DNA of 64,000 nt from Paraburkholderia phenazinium (GTDB taxonomy: Bacteria > Pseudomonadota > Gammaproteobacteria > Burkholderiales > Burkholderiaceae), in NCBI RefSeq assembly GCF_900142845.1, contig NZ_FSRU01000002.1, positions 744,001 to 808,000 of the forward strand, read 5' to 3'. Positions 35,138 through 44,774 of this stretch are shown here, piece after piece. The notes under the pieces were generated by a model. That model made no database searches. It saw only the letters and a list, made by a program, of their open reading frames with translations, and had not been told where the DNA came from. Every line of letters starts with the position of its first letter. The stretch's first letter is position 1. The translations under genes were made by a program, and so were the position numbers.

Positions 35138-36303
35138 AACGAAATCTTACTGTTGCTCTTTTGCTGACGGCTTTTCTGTCGGCCTGTGCTACCGCGCCCG
35201 GTAATTATCTCGACACCTCCAGTCTGAAAGAGGATTCGCAGAGCAAGCCGGCAGAAACCTATCCGGTCCATCTGATCGACTCCGATCTCGTCATGACCCA
35301 GGCGCAACAAGCCGCGTCGCAGCAGACGCCGCTGCCGCCCGGCAAGTACAGCGATCCGTCGCAGTACATCTACCACGTGGCGCCGCAGGACATTCTCGGC
35401 ATCACCGTGTGGGACCACCCCGAACTGACGACGCCGAACGGCAGCACGCTGTCCACCGGCGACAACACCACGCAGACGCTCGCGGGCGCCGTGCAGCAGC
35501 CGTACACCACGGCCTTGCCGGGTCAGGCCGACCCGTACGGCCAGACGGTCGCACCCGACGGCACGATCTTCTTCCCGTTCGTCGGACGCATGCAGGCGGC
35601 CGGCAAGACAGTGGGCGATATCCGCAACGAACTGGCGACGCGTCTCGTGCCGTACATCCGCAATCCGCAGGTGGATGTGCGGGTGCTGTCGTTCCGCAGC
35701 CAGAAGGTGCAGGTGACGGGCGAAGTGAAGTCGCCCGGGCCGCTCGCCATCAGCGACGTGCCGCTCACGCTGCTCGATGCGATTACGCGCTCGGGCGGCA
35801 GCACCAACGTTGCGGACATCCAGCGCGTGCGTCTGACCCGCAACAACCAGCTGTATGTGCTCGACGCCAACAGTCTGCTCGACCGCGGCGATACGCGCCA
35901 GAACGTAATGCTGCAGGCCGGCGACATCATCAACGTGCCGGACCGGGTCGATAGCCGCGTGTTCGTGATGGGCGAGGTGAAGACCCCGCAGACGGTCTCG
36001 ATGTTGAGAGGAAAACTGACGATTGCCGATGCGCTGACGCAAGCCACCGGGATTCTCGATACCGACGCGAATCCGCGCCAGATCTACGTGCTGCGCGGCA
36101 TGAAGGACCACCCGACCACGCCGGAAGTGTATCGCCTCGACATGACGCAGCCGAACGCCATCATGCTGTCGTCCCAGTTCCAGTTGCAGCCGCTGGATGT
36201 GGTCTACGTCGGCACGGCACTTTCGACCACCTTCAACCGCATTATCCAGCAGGTGTTACCGGCCATCCAGTCGGTGTTCTACATCAAGGAAATGACCAAC
36301 TAG
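35131..36303 (+). CDS. bceE: Outer-membrane polysaccharide export lipoprotein (Wza type)
   Basis: A 390-residue Wza-like export protein. The lipobox LSAC puts the lipid on Cys19 after a short signal peptide starting MLKRNLTVALLL. The PES domain (YHVAPQDILGITVWDHPELT), then SLBB domains (VQVTGEVKSPGPLAI and RVFVMGEVKTPQTV) follow, ending in the amphipathic segment FNRIIQQVLPAIQSVFY that forms the outer-membrane helix barrel. An ATG 5 codons upstream (35116) is an alternative start. It overlaps bceD and is followed by bceF, which it contacts in the export complex. Confidence 0.93.
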   Translation: MLKRNLTVALLLTAFLSACATAPGNYLDTSSLKEDSQSKPAETYPVHLIDSDLVMTQAQQAASQQTPLPPGKYSDPSQYIYHVAPQDILGITVWDHPELTTPNGSTLSTGDNTTQTLAGAVQQPYTTALPGQADPYGQTVAPDGTIFFPFVGRMQAAGKTVGDIRNELATRLVPYIRNPQVDVRVLSFRSQKVQVTGEVKSPGPLAISDVPLTLLDAITRSGGSTNVADIQRVRLTRNNQLYVLDANSLLDRGDTRQNVMLQAGDIINVPDRVDSRVFVMGEVKTPQTVSMLRGKLTIADALTQATGILDTDANPRQIYVLRGMKDHPTTPEVYRLDMTQPNAIMLSSQFQLQPLDVVYVGTALSTTFNRIIQQVLPAIQSVFYIKEMTN

Positions 36304-36384
36304 GCGCCTGACCCGCCGACGGTCCTGGGCTGTGCGAAACATTGCGCGGCGCAGGACCCGAGGCGACCCAACCGGGATCGAATT

Positions 36385-38607
36385 GTGAGCACTCAAGTAA
36401 ATCCTCATATGGCCATGCCGGCCAGGACCGAAGAAGAGGACGTTGTCCTCGGTCAACTGTTGCAGGTGATTCTCGACGACATCTGGTGGCTGATCGCCAT
36501 CGCGGTAACGATCGTCGCGATGGCCGCGCTCTACTGCTTCGTCGCCAAGCCGGTGTATTCGGCCGATGCGTACGTGCGGGTAGAGGAATCCGACAACACC
36601 TCGCAAGCCCTCACGCAGACGCAGACGGGCGCGGTGATTTCCAGCGGCCAGACCTCGCTGCCCACCGACGCCGAGATTGAGATCATCAAGAGTCGCGGCG
36701 TCGTCGGGCCGGTGGTTCAGCAGTGCAAGCTGAACTTCTCGGTCGAGCCGAAGACGATTCCGCTGCTCGGCAGTCTCGCCGCGCGTCTCGCCACGCCTGG
36801 TGTGCCGGGCCGCCCGTGGTTCGGTCTCACGAGCTATGCGTGGGGCGGCGAGCTCGCCGATGTCGACACGGTCGAAGTCGTGCCGGCGCTCGAAGGCAAG
36901 AAGATGGTGCTGACCGCGCTGTCCGATACGCAGTACGAACTGCGTGCGCCCGACGGCACGCTGCTGTTGCGCGGCGTAACGGGCCAGACCGAGCAGGGCG
37001 GCGGCGTGACGATTCTCGTCAACAAGCTGGTGGCCCGTCCCGGCACGCAGTTCACCGTGATGCGCGCCAACGACCTCGATGCGATCACCGCGTTCCAGTC
37101 GGCGATCAAGGTCGAGGAGCAGGGCAAGCAGACCGGTGTGATCGAAATCTCGCTCGAAGACAAGGACCCGGCGCACGCCGCGCTGGTCGCCAATGCGCTC
37201 GCCGAGTCGTATCTGCGCCAGCACGTGGCCGCCAAGCAGACCGATGCGAACAAGATGCTGGAGTTCCTCAAGAGCGAGGAGCCGCGTCTGAAAGGCGACC
37301 TCGAACGTGCGGAAGCCGCGCTCACCGCGTATCAGCGCCAGTCCGGCTCGATCAACGCGAGCGATGAAGCGAAGGTTTATCTGGAGGGCAGCGTCCAGTA
37401 CGAGCAGCAGATCTCCGGCCTGCGCCTGCAGATCGCCTCGCTTGAGGAGCGTTACGGCGACGAGCATCCGCTGATCAAGGCCTCGCGCGAACAGATGGCC
37501 GAACTCGAAGCGCAGCGCGACAAGTACAGCGACCGCTTCCGCGATCTGCCGGCCACGGAAGTCAAGGCCGTGCAGTTGCAGCGCGACGCCAAGGTGGCCG
37601 AAGACATCTACGTGCTGCTGCTGAACCGCGTGCAGGAACTCTCGGTGCAGCGGGTCGGCACGGGCGGCAATGTGCATATCGTCGACGAGGCACTGCGTCC
37701 GGGCACGCCCGTCAAGCCCAAGAAGGTGCTGATCCTCTCGGCCGCGGTGATTCTCGGCCTGATTGCGGGCACCGGCTTCGTGTTCCTGCGTCGCAACATG
37801 CTGAAGGGCATCGACGACCCGGAACGCGTCGAGCGCATGTTCCATCTGCCGATCTATGGACTGGTGCCGCTCTCCGCCGAGCAGGCAGTGCTCGAGAATT
37901 CGTTCGAGCGCGGCGGCAACCGCTTGCGCTCGGTGCTGGCCGACGCAAAACCGAAGGACGTCTGCATCGAAAGCCTGCGCAGTCTGCGCACCTCGATGCA
38001 GTTCACGATGATGGACGCGCGCAACCGCATCGTCATGCTCACGGGCCCGATGCCCGGCGTGGGCAAGAGTTTCCTGACCGTCAACCTCGCGGTGCTGCTG
38101 GCGCATTCCGGCAAGCGCGTGCTGATGATCGACGGCGACATGCGGCGCGGTGCGCTTGAACGCTATGTGGGCGGTGCGCAGGACAACGGCCTGTCCGAGC
38201 TGCTGAGCGGCCAGATCTCGCTGGAAGAGGCGATTCGCAGTACGACCGTCGACGGCCTGAGCTTCATCGCCTGCGGCCGGCGCCCGCCGAATCCGTCCGA
38301 GCTGCTGATGTCGCCGCGTTTGCAGCAGTATCTCGACGGTCTTGCCAAGCGCTACGACGTGATCCTGATCGACACGCCGCCGGTGCTGGCCGTGACCGAT
38401 GCGTCGATTATCGGCGGCTACGCCGGCTCGACCTTCTTCGTGATCCGTTCGGGCGTGCATAGCGAGGGCGAAATCGCCGATTCGCTGAAGCGCCTGAAAG
38501 CGGCCGGCGTACACGTGCAGGGCGGCATCTTCAACGCCATGCCGCAGCGCGCGCGCGGCGGTTACGACCGCAGCTATGCGGCGGTGCAGGAATATCTGAG
38601 TGCGTGA
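36385..38607 (+). CDS. bceF: Wzc-type co-polymerase and tyrosine autokinase
   Basis: A 740-residue BY-kinase fused to a Wzz domain. Membrane helices lie near residues 33-53 and 447-470, flanking a periplasmic part with long coiled coils (about 280-400). The kinase half has Walker A GPMPGVGKS (554-562), Walker A' MIDGDMRRG (Asp583) and Walker B LIDTPP (Asp663). The C-terminal tyrosine cluster is sparse: Tyr727, Tyr731 and Tyr737 only. The start is a GTG in a moderate ribosome context. It controls chain length and export together with BceE and is dephosphorylated by BceD. Confidence 0.93.
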   Translation: MSTQVNPHMAMPARTEEEDVVLGQLLQVILDDIWWLIAIAVTIVAMAALYCFVAKPVYSADAYVRVEESDNTSQALTQTQTGAVISSGQTSLPTDAEIEIIKSRGVVGPVVQQCKLNFSVEPKTIPLLGSLAARLATPGVPGRPWFGLTSYAWGGELADVDTVEVVPALEGKKMVLTALSDTQYELRAPDGTLLLRGVTGQTEQGGGVTILVNKLVARPGTQFTVMRANDLDAITAFQSAIKVEEQGKQTGVIEISLEDKDPAHAALVANALAESYLRQHVAAKQTDANKMLEFLKSEEPRLKGDLERAEAALTAYQRQSGSINASDEAKVYLEGSVQYEQQISGLRLQIASLEERYGDEHPLIKASREQMAELEAQRDKYSDRFRDLPATEVKAVQLQRDAKVAEDIYVLLLNRVQELSVQRVGTGGNVHIVDEALRPGTPVKPKKVLILSAAVILGLIAGTGFVFLRRNMLKGIDDPERVERMFHLPIYGLVPLSAEQAVLENSFERGGNRLRSVLADAKPKDVCIESLRSLRTSMQFTMMDARNRIVMLTGPMPGVGKSFLTVNLAVLLAHSGKRVLMIDGDMRRGALERYVGGAQDNGLSELLSGQISLEEAIRSTTVDGLSFIACGRRPPNPSELLMSPRLQQYLDGLAKRYDVILIDTPPVLAVTDASIIGGYAGSTFFVIRSGVHSEGEIADSLKRLKAAGVHVQGGIFNAMPQRARGGYDRSYAAVQEYLSA

Positions 38608-38634
38608 GGAATCCTCAACAAGGAGCATGACGCG

Positions 38635-39561
38635 ATGAAAGTAACGGTACTGGTCCCCACCTTTCGCCGCCCGGGCGATCTGGCGCGCTGCCTTGCCGCC
38701 TTGCAGGCGCAAGTGCGCGCGCCGGACGAAGTCGTGGTCGTGGCGCGTCCCGACGATACCGCGACGCACGTCTGCCTGCGCGACCCGGCCGTGGTCGGCG
38801 CGTTGCCGCTTTCGGTGGCGCTGGTCGAAGCGCCGGGGCAAGTGGCCGCGCTCAATCGCGGTCTCGATGCCGCCAACGGCGACGTGATCGCCATCACCGA
38901 CGACGATGCCGCGCCGCACCCCGACTGGGTTCAGCGGATTGCCGCCGCATTCGGGAGCGACGCCCGTCTGGGCGCCCTCGGCGGGCGCGACTGGGTGCAT
39001 GAGAAGGGCCGCGTGCTGGACGGCGAACGGCCGTTGGTGGGCAAGGTGCGCCCATCCGGCAAGATCGTCGGCAATCACCACCTCGGCGTAGGCGGCGCAC
39101 GTGAGGTCGATCTGCTCAAGGGCGCCAACATGAGCTACCGGCGCGATGCGGTGCGCCGGATCCGCTTCGACGCGCGGCTGCGCGGCGCAGGCGCCCAGGT
39201 GCATAACGACATGGCCTTCAGCATGAGCGTGAAGAACGCCGGCTGGAAGCTCGTCTACGACCCGCGCGTAGCGGTCGATCATTACCCCGCAGAGCGCTTC
39301 GACGACGACCGTCGCGATGCGCAGACGCTGGCGGCGGTGCGCAACGCCGCCTACAACCTGCATCTGATCCTGCGCGACCAGTTGCCGCCGCTGCGGCGCG
39401 AAGCCGCCTGGTGGTGGTACGCGCTGGTCGGCACACGCGTCTATCCGGGCTTTGTGCATGCGGCGCTGGCGCTGACCTCGAAGCAGGGCCGCGCGCGGCT
39501 CTCGCGCTGGCGTGCGGTGCGCACAGGCGCGCATGAAGCGCGCCGCGCGGCAACGTCGTAA
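38635..39561 (+). CDS. bceG: Glycosyltransferase family 2
   Basis: A 308-residue GT-A enzyme of family 2. VLVPTFRRPGDLARCLAAL is the nucleotide-sugar end, and the metal-binding DDD is in ITDDDAAPHPDW. KGANMSYRRDAV follows as the acceptor-side element. AAGGAG lies 10 bases before the ATG. It should add one sugar of the repeat unit; which one cannot be told. The gene follows bceF by 27 bp. Confidence 0.88.
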   Translation: MKVTVLVPTFRRPGDLARCLAALQAQVRAPDEVVVVARPDDTATHVCLRDPAVVGALPLSVALVEAPGQVAALNRGLDAANGDVIAITDDDAAPHPDWVQRIAAAFGSDARLGALGGRDWVHEKGRVLDGERPLVGKVRPSGKIVGNHHLGVGGAREVDLLKGANMSYRRDAVRRIRFDARLRGAGAQVHNDMAFSMSVKNAGWKLVYDPRVAVDHYPAERFDDDRRDAQTLAAVRNAAYNLHLILRDQLPPLRREAAWWWYALVGTRVYPGFVHAALALTSKQGRARLSRWRAVRTGAHEARRAATS

Positions 39562-39659
39562 TGCGAACTTGCCTTGTGAACACCATGCGCGACCCTGCAT
39601 CGACCCTCGGGCGCCGATGCCTTCTCAAACCGCGTCAACCCGCAGACCGGAGTGCCTGA

Positions 39660-40808
39660 ATGAGTACGAAAGTCCACGTTCATCTGTTTTACGGCGCCGA
39701 TCCCCGTTTCTATCGCCAGGGCGATAATATCGGCTGCCTGTACGGCTATCACCATGCCGAGTCCGAGGACTACGCGCTGACCTATTCGCAGGATGCGCGC
39801 GAAAGCGCCCCTGTGCGTCTGTTGCGCCGGGCGCTGAAGACGGTGCTCGGCTTCGACCTGATCCATACGCTGCGCAATCGCGACGAGATCCTGCGCTCGG
39901 ACGTGATCTGGACGCACACGGAACACGAGTATCTGTCGGTCGCGCTGGTGCTGCTGCTGAACGGCCGCCGCACGGCGCCGCCGCTGCTGCTCGCGCAAAG
40001 CGTCTGGCTGCTCGACAAATGGCCGAGCTACGGCATGCTGCGGCGCTGGCTGTATCGCAAGCTGATTGCGCGCGCCGACGTCCTGACCACGCTGGCAAGC
40101 GAGAATGCCGAACTGTGCGAGCGTTACCTCGGACGCAAGGCCACGCACGTGTTCTACGGCCTGAACACAATCGACTTTCCGGTCAGGATGCCTGACGACT
40201 GGCAGCCGCATACGCCGCTGCGGATTGCCGCGATCGGCAACGACCGCGATCGCGACTGGGAGACGCTCATCCAGGCCTTCGGCAACGACGCCCGCTATAG
40301 CGTCCGGCTTGCGACGCGCCGGCGGATCCCTGCGAAGCTGCGCGCGGAAAATGTCGAGATCGCGCCCGCTGCGGGGCTGACGAAAGCCCGCGAGCTATAC
40401 GACTGGGCCGACGTCGTGCTGGTGCCGTTGCGGCCCAACTCGCACGCCTCCGGCATCACGGTGATGCTCGAGGCCGCCGCGCTCGGCAAGCCGATGGTGG
40501 TGACCAACGTGGGCACGCTCACCGATTATTTCTCGTACCGGGCCGCCGCTTATGTGCCGCCGTTCGACGCCGAGGCGCTGCGCGAGGCCGCCAACCGGCT
40601 GGCCGCGTCGCCCGCGGAAGGTTTGCGCCAGGCGCAGGCCGCCACGGAACAACTGCTGTCGCGCGATCTGACCACGCGCCAGTTCGCGCTGCAGCACGTG
40701 CGCATCACCGACGAACTGCTGCGCCGCCGTGCCGCGCCGCAGGGTCGTGCGGCGGAAGAGCGGCGCACGCCGGTGAGTGTGCATAGCCAGTCGCGCGGAG
40801 GTCTCTAA
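39660..40808 (+). CDS. bceH: Glycosyltransferase (GT-B fold)
   Basis: A 382-residue GT-B enzyme of the GT1/GT4 kind. The N-terminus HVHLFYGADPRFYRQGDNIG is unusual for the group; the C-terminal half shows RIAAIGNDRDRDWETLIQAF and the donor-site segment ASGITVMLEAAALGKPMVVT. It probably adds a repeat-unit sugar at the cytoplasmic face. GGAG about 10 bases upstream supports the ATG. It follows bceG after a 98-bp gap and touches bceI (3 bp). Confidence 0.85.
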   Translation: MSTKVHVHLFYGADPRFYRQGDNIGCLYGYHHAESEDYALTYSQDARESAPVRLLRRALKTVLGFDLIHTLRNRDEILRSDVIWTHTEHEYLSVALVLLLNGRRTAPPLLLAQSVWLLDKWPSYGMLRRWLYRKLIARADVLTTLASENAELCERYLGRKATHVFYGLNTIDFPVRMPDDWQPHTPLRIAAIGNDRDRDWETLIQAFGNDARYSVRLATRRRIPAKLRAENVEIAPAAGLTKARELYDWADVVLVPLRPNSHASGITVMLEAAALGKPMVVTNVGTLTDYFSYRAAAYVPPFDAEALREAANRLAASPAEGLRQAQAATEQLLSRDLTTRQFALQHVRITDELLRRRAAPQGRAAEERRTPVSVHSQSRGGL

Positions 40809-40811
40809 CCG

Positions 40812-42272
40812 ATGTCGACGATCGCGCACGCCGCCGCGAGCGGCGCCGTCCGCCGCCTCAAGCGCGACCCGATGGAATGGGGGCCGCCCGCCTTGCTGTG
40901 GCTCGTCACGGCGCTGCTGATCGGCGCGCATCAGGGCACGGTGCTCACACTGGCCTTTCCGGTGCTCGCCACGCTGACGGGGCTGTGGCTGTACTTCAAG
41001 AGCCCGGCGCGCTATGTGGGTTTCATGTGGTGGCTGTGGTTCCTGAGCCCCGAAGTGCGCCGCCTCGCCGACTGGTCGAAGGGCGCCTTCACGCCGACCA
41101 GCCTGATCCAGATTGCGCCGCTGGCCGTCACGATGATCAGTGGCCTCTCGCTGATTCGCTACTACCCGGTACTCGGACAACGGCGCGGCCTGCCGGTGCT
41201 GCTGATCCTGGCGGGACTCGCCTATGCGTTCATGGTCGGGGTTGTCTCGAGCGGGCCGCTTGCCGCCACCTACGACCTTGCCAACTGGCTCTATCCGATT
41301 CTGATCGGCTTTCACATCATGGCGAATACGCGCGACTATCCGGCGTATCGCGACACGATCGTCAACACCTTCATCTGGGGCATGCTGGTGATGGGTGCGT
41401 ATGGCCTCGTGCAGTTCGCCATCATGCCGCCGTGGGACGCGCTGTGGATGCTCGGCTCGCAGATGAACTCGCAGGGCGACCCGGTGCCGATGGGCGTGCG
41501 TGTATTCAGCACGATGAACTCGTCGGGCCCGTTTGCATTCGCGATGATGGGCGCGATGGTCTATGTGATGGCCGCGAATCATCGCGTGCGCTGGATTGCC
41601 GCCGCGCTGGGCTTCTTCGCCTTCGGCCTGAGCCTCGTGCGTTCGACGTGGGGCGGCTGGGTCGTCGCGTTGCTGATCCAGCTGGTCAAATCGAACAACC
41701 GCGTGCGGCTGCGCATTGTCGCCAGCGCGATGCTGCTGGCCGGCCTGTGCGTGCCGTTGCTGGCGGTGGGTCCGGTGGCCGAGCGTCTGCAGACGCGTCT
41801 GGACAGTATCGTCAATCTCAAGGACGACCAGAGTTACGCGGCGCGTAACGAGTTCTACGCGACCTTCGCGAAGACCGCGTTTACCGACGTCTCCGGCGAA
41901 GGCATGGGCGCGACCGGCACCTCCACGAAACTGTCGAACGACGGCGGCCAGCTCGGCCAGTACGGCAATTTCGATAGCGGCGTGATGAACATCCCGTTCG
42001 TGCTCGGCTGGCCCGGCACGCTGCTGTATCTGTCCGGCATCCTCTGGCTGCTGGTGCGGGCGGTGCTGGCCTCGTTCAAGATGCGCGACGACAAATTCGT
42101 CTCCGCATCGCTAAGTCTTGGGCTCGCGATCTTCGCGATGCTGGTGTTCACTAATTCGCTGGTCGGCACAGGCGGACTGCTGCTGTTCATGAGTCTTTTT
42201 TCGATCCTCTCCGCGGCGCACTGGCAAAAGCAGCAGCGCCGCCGCGAGCTTATTCTGCACGGAGGCACCTGA
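40812..42272 (+). CDS. bceI: EPS repeat-unit polymerase (Wzy/O-antigen ligase-like)
   Basis: A 486-residue inner-membrane protein with about ten helices and a large periplasmic loop near residues 320-395 (RLQTRLDSIVNLKDDQSYAARNEF region). The loop carries the R-x-x-x-W/Y-like context of the Wzy/WaaL fold, and SLVRSTWGGWVVALLI marks the helix before it. It joins lipid-linked repeat units in the periplasm. It begins 3 bp after bceH and its stop abuts the bceJ start. Confidence 0.85.
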   Translation: MSTIAHAAASGAVRRLKRDPMEWGPPALLWLVTALLIGAHQGTVLTLAFPVLATLTGLWLYFKSPARYVGFMWWLWFLSPEVRRLADWSKGAFTPTSLIQIAPLAVTMISGLSLIRYYPVLGQRRGLPVLLILAGLAYAFMVGVVSSGPLAATYDLANWLYPILIGFHIMANTRDYPAYRDTIVNTFIWGMLVMGAYGLVQFAIMPPWDALWMLGSQMNSQGDPVPMGVRVFSTMNSSGPFAFAMMGAMVYVMAANHRVRWIAAALGFFAFGLSLVRSTWGGWVVALLIQLVKSNNRVRLRIVASAMLLAGLCVPLLAVGPVAERLQTRLDSIVNLKDDQSYAARNEFYATFAKTAFTDVSGEGMGATGTSTKLSNDGGQLGQYGNFDSGVMNIPFVLGWPGTLLYLSGILWLLVRAVLASFKMRDDKFVSASLSLGLAIFAMLVFTNSLVGTGGLLLFMSLFSILSAAHWQKQQRRRELILHGGT

Positions 42273-43508
42273 TTGAGAGTCGCCATAGTCACGCATGTGG
42301 TGCGCCATAACGACGGCCAGGGGCGCGTCAACCACGAGATCGCGCGCGCGGCCCTCGACGAGAATATTGCCGTGACACTCGTCGCCTCGCACGTGGCCCC
42401 CGAACTGCTCGCGCATCCAAAGGTGCGCTGGGTGCCGATGAAAATTGGCCGCTGGTGGCCGACCAATCTGCTGCGCCAGCAGGTGTTCGCACTGAAGAGC
42501 GCGCTCTGGCTGCGCACTCATCGCCGCGAGTACGACGTGCTGCACGTCAACGGCTTCATCACGTGGATGCCCGCCGACGTGAACACCGCGCACTTCGTGC
42601 ATAGCGGCTGGTTCGGCAGCAAGTACTATCCGTTCGGGCTGACCAAGGGCGTGTGGTCGGCGTATCAGTTCGTCTATACGCGCGTGAATGCGTCGCTCGA
42701 GCGCTGGGCGTATCGCCGCTCGCGGGTCATTACCGCAGTCTCGCAGAAGGTGGCCGACGAGATTCGCGCGATCGGCCTCACGCCGCGCAATCGTGTCGAC
42801 GTGATCTATAACGGCGTCGATACGCAGGGCTTCGCGGCGGCGCAGGGTGATCGCGCGAAATTCAATCTGCCGGCCGAGGCGTTCCTGCTGCTGTTCGTGG
42901 GCGACCTGCGCACGCCGCGCAAGAACCTCGGCACGGTGCTGGAGGCGTTGCGGCATTTGCCGGATCACGTGCATATCGCGGTGGCCGGGTATCTGCCTGG
43001 CAGTCCTTATCCGGAGCAGGCGCGTGCGCTCGGCATCGCCGATCGGGTGCACTTCCTCGGGCTGGTGAAGGAGATGCCGGTGCTGATGCACTCGGTCGAT
43101 GCCTTTGTGTTTCCGTCGCGCTACGAAGCGATGAGTCTGTCGCTGCTCGAAGCGATGGCGGCCGGTTTGCCGGTGGTGACCGCGCGCACGGCGGGCGGCG
43201 CGGAAATCATCACGCCCGAATGCGGCATCGTGCTCGACGATCCCGACGATCCCAAAGCGCTCGCCGGCGCGATTGCATGGCTCGCCGAATCCGGCGACAC
43301 ACGCCGCGCCATGGGCGTCGCCGCCAACGAACTTGCTACCGGCTTCGGCTGGGCCCGCATGGCGGCGCAGTACATCGCGCTGTACCGGCAACTGGCGGGA
43401 CAACAGGAGGGCCGCCAGCGCATCGGCGCTGCGGTCGATGCCGAGCCTCAAGCGCAGCCGCAGTCGCTCGCGGCAAACGTGCTGGCCGGCCACAAGGGGG
43501 CCGAATGA
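42273..43508 (+). CDS. bceJ: Glycosyltransferase family 4, TTG start
   Basis: A 411-residue GT4 enzyme (RVAIVTHVVRHNDGQGRVNHE at the start; FVGDLRTPRKNLGTVLEAL and the donor-site SLSLLEAMAAGLPVVTARTAGG). The start is the TTG directly after the bceI stop: GGAGG lies 7 bases before it and the family N-terminus begins there, while the next ATG is too far in. The rare start codon may lower its yield relative to neighbours. The C-terminus is Gln/Ala-rich. Confidence 0.88.
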   Translation: MRVAIVTHVVRHNDGQGRVNHEIARAALDENIAVTLVASHVAPELLAHPKVRWVPMKIGRWWPTNLLRQQVFALKSALWLRTHRREYDVLHVNGFITWMPADVNTAHFVHSGWFGSKYYPFGLTKGVWSAYQFVYTRVNASLERWAYRRSRVITAVSQKVADEIRAIGLTPRNRVDVIYNGVDTQGFAAAQGDRAKFNLPAEAFLLLFVGDLRTPRKNLGTVLEALRHLPDHVHIAVAGYLPGSPYPEQARALGIADRVHFLGLVKEMPVLMHSVDAFVFPSRYEAMSLSLLEAMAAGLPVVTARTAGGAEIITPECGIVLDDPDDPKALAGAIAWLAESGDTRRAMGVAANELATGFGWARMAAQYIALYRQLAGQQEGRQRIGAAVDAEPQAQPQSLAANVLAGHKGAE

Positions 43509-43566
43509 ACCCGATCGCCCCATCACAACGCCATATGCAGTTTCACGCTACCCAGGGGATACCGTC

Positions 43567-44733
43567 ATGAACACGGACTCGATCAAATCGTTGCAAATCG
43601 GCATGCACTGGTTCCCGGAGCGTGCGGGCGGACTCGATCGCATGTACTACTCGCTGGTGGGTGCATTGCCCGGCGCGGGGGTGGCGGTGCGCGGCGTGGT
43701 CGCGGGTTCGCCGCGTGTCGCGGAGGATACGGGCGGCGCGATCCAGGGCTTCGGCTCGGCGGCGCAGTCGTTGCCGCTGCGCCTGATGGCGGCCCGCCGT
43801 GCGCTGCGCCGCGAGATCACGCGGCAACGGCCCGACGTGATTTCCTCGCATTTCGCGCTCTATACGTTTCCGGGCCTCGACGTGACGCGCGGCATTCCGC
43901 AAGTCTCGCATTTTCAGGGACCGTGGGCGGACGAAAGTCATGTCGAAGGCGCCGATTCGTTCGGCCAGCGCGCGAAGCGTTATCTGGAGCAGTCGGTGTA
44001 TGCGCGCTCGTCGCGCTTGATCGTGCTGTCCGATGCGTTCGGCAAGATCCTCACGTCGCGCTATGGCATCTCGCCGGAGCGGGTTCGGGTGGTGCCGGGT
44101 TGTGTGAACGTGGATCAGTTCAACTTGCCGATCACGCCGGCTGAGGCGCGTCTGAAGCTGCAATTGCCGCAGGGCCGGCCGATCGTGCTGGCGGTGCGGC
44201 GGTTGGTGCGGCGTATGGGGCTGGAGGATCTGATCGATGCGGTGCAGGTGCTCAAGAAGCGCGTGCCGGATGTGTTGTTGCTGATTGCGGGCAAGGGGCG
44301 GTTGCAGGAGGAACTGCAGACGCGCATCAACGAGGCGGGGCTCGACGATAACGTGAAGCTGCTTGGTTTTGTGCCCGATCAGCATCTGGCTGCCTTGTAT
44401 CGTGCGGCGACAATCAGTGTGGTGCCGACAGTGGCGCTGGAGGGGTTTGGGTTGATTACCGTGGAATCGCTTGCTTCGGGTACGCCGGTGCTGGTGACGC
44501 CGGTAGGCGGCTTGCCGGAAGCGGTGGCGGGGTTGTCGCCCAATCTGGTGTTGCCGGCGACGGGTGCGGCGGCGATCGCAGAAGGATTGGGGGCTGCGTT
44601 GACTGGTTCGTTGAAGCTGCCGGATGCCGATGCGTGCCGCGCTTATGCGAGGGCAAACTTCGATAACTCGGTGATCGCGAAGCGGGTGGCGGCGGTGTAT
44701 GGGGAGGCGATTGCGGCGGGGGAGGTTCATTGA
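43567..44733 (+). CDS. bceK: Glycosyltransferase family 4
   Basis: A 388-residue GT4 enzyme: LQIGMHWFPERAGGLDRMYY at the acceptor side, VLAVRRLVRRMGLEDLIDAV and the donor site LEGFGLITVESLASGTPVLV. AGGGGAT precedes the ATG. The frame upstream overlaps bceJ but lacks family sequence. Codon use changes inside the gene near 44100: the 3' half is rich in TTG, GGG and GGT/CGG-type codons compared with the 5' half. It is the last gene of the bceB-K run and is convergent with the next gene across a hairpin. Confidence 0.88.
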   Translation: MNTDSIKSLQIGMHWFPERAGGLDRMYYSLVGALPGAGVAVRGVVAGSPRVAEDTGGAIQGFGSAAQSLPLRLMAARRALRREITRQRPDVISSHFALYTFPGLDVTRGIPQVSHFQGPWADESHVEGADSFGQRAKRYLEQSVYARSSRLIVLSDAFGKILTSRYGISPERVRVVPGCVNVDQFNLPITPAEARLKLQLPQGRPIVLAVRRLVRRMGLEDLIDAVQVLKKRVPDVLLLIAGKGRLQEELQTRINEAGLDDNVKLLGFVPDQHLAALYRAATISVVPTVALEGFGLITVESLASGTPVLVTPVGGLPEAVAGLSPNLVLPATGAAAIAEGLGAALTGSLKLPDADACRAYARANFDNSVIAKRVAAVYGEAIAAGEVH

Positions 44734-44749
44734 GGGAGAGGTGAGCGTC

Positions 44750-44773
44750 TGGCCGATACCGACTTATCGGCCA
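44750..44773. terminator. Symmetric hairpin between convergent genes
   Basis: TGGCCGATA, 6-base loop, TATCGGCCA: a perfect 9-bp stem located between the bceK stop and the stop of the TPR gene. It could stop transcription from both sides; T-runs are absent. Confidence 0.55.
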
Positions 44774-44774
44774 T

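Noticed and set aside
36256..39600. A 1114-codon open frame on the minus strand opposite bceF and bceG
   Set aside because: It is a shadow of GC-rich codons in the real genes; it has a His/Arg/Gln-rich composition, no ribosome site and no family sequence.
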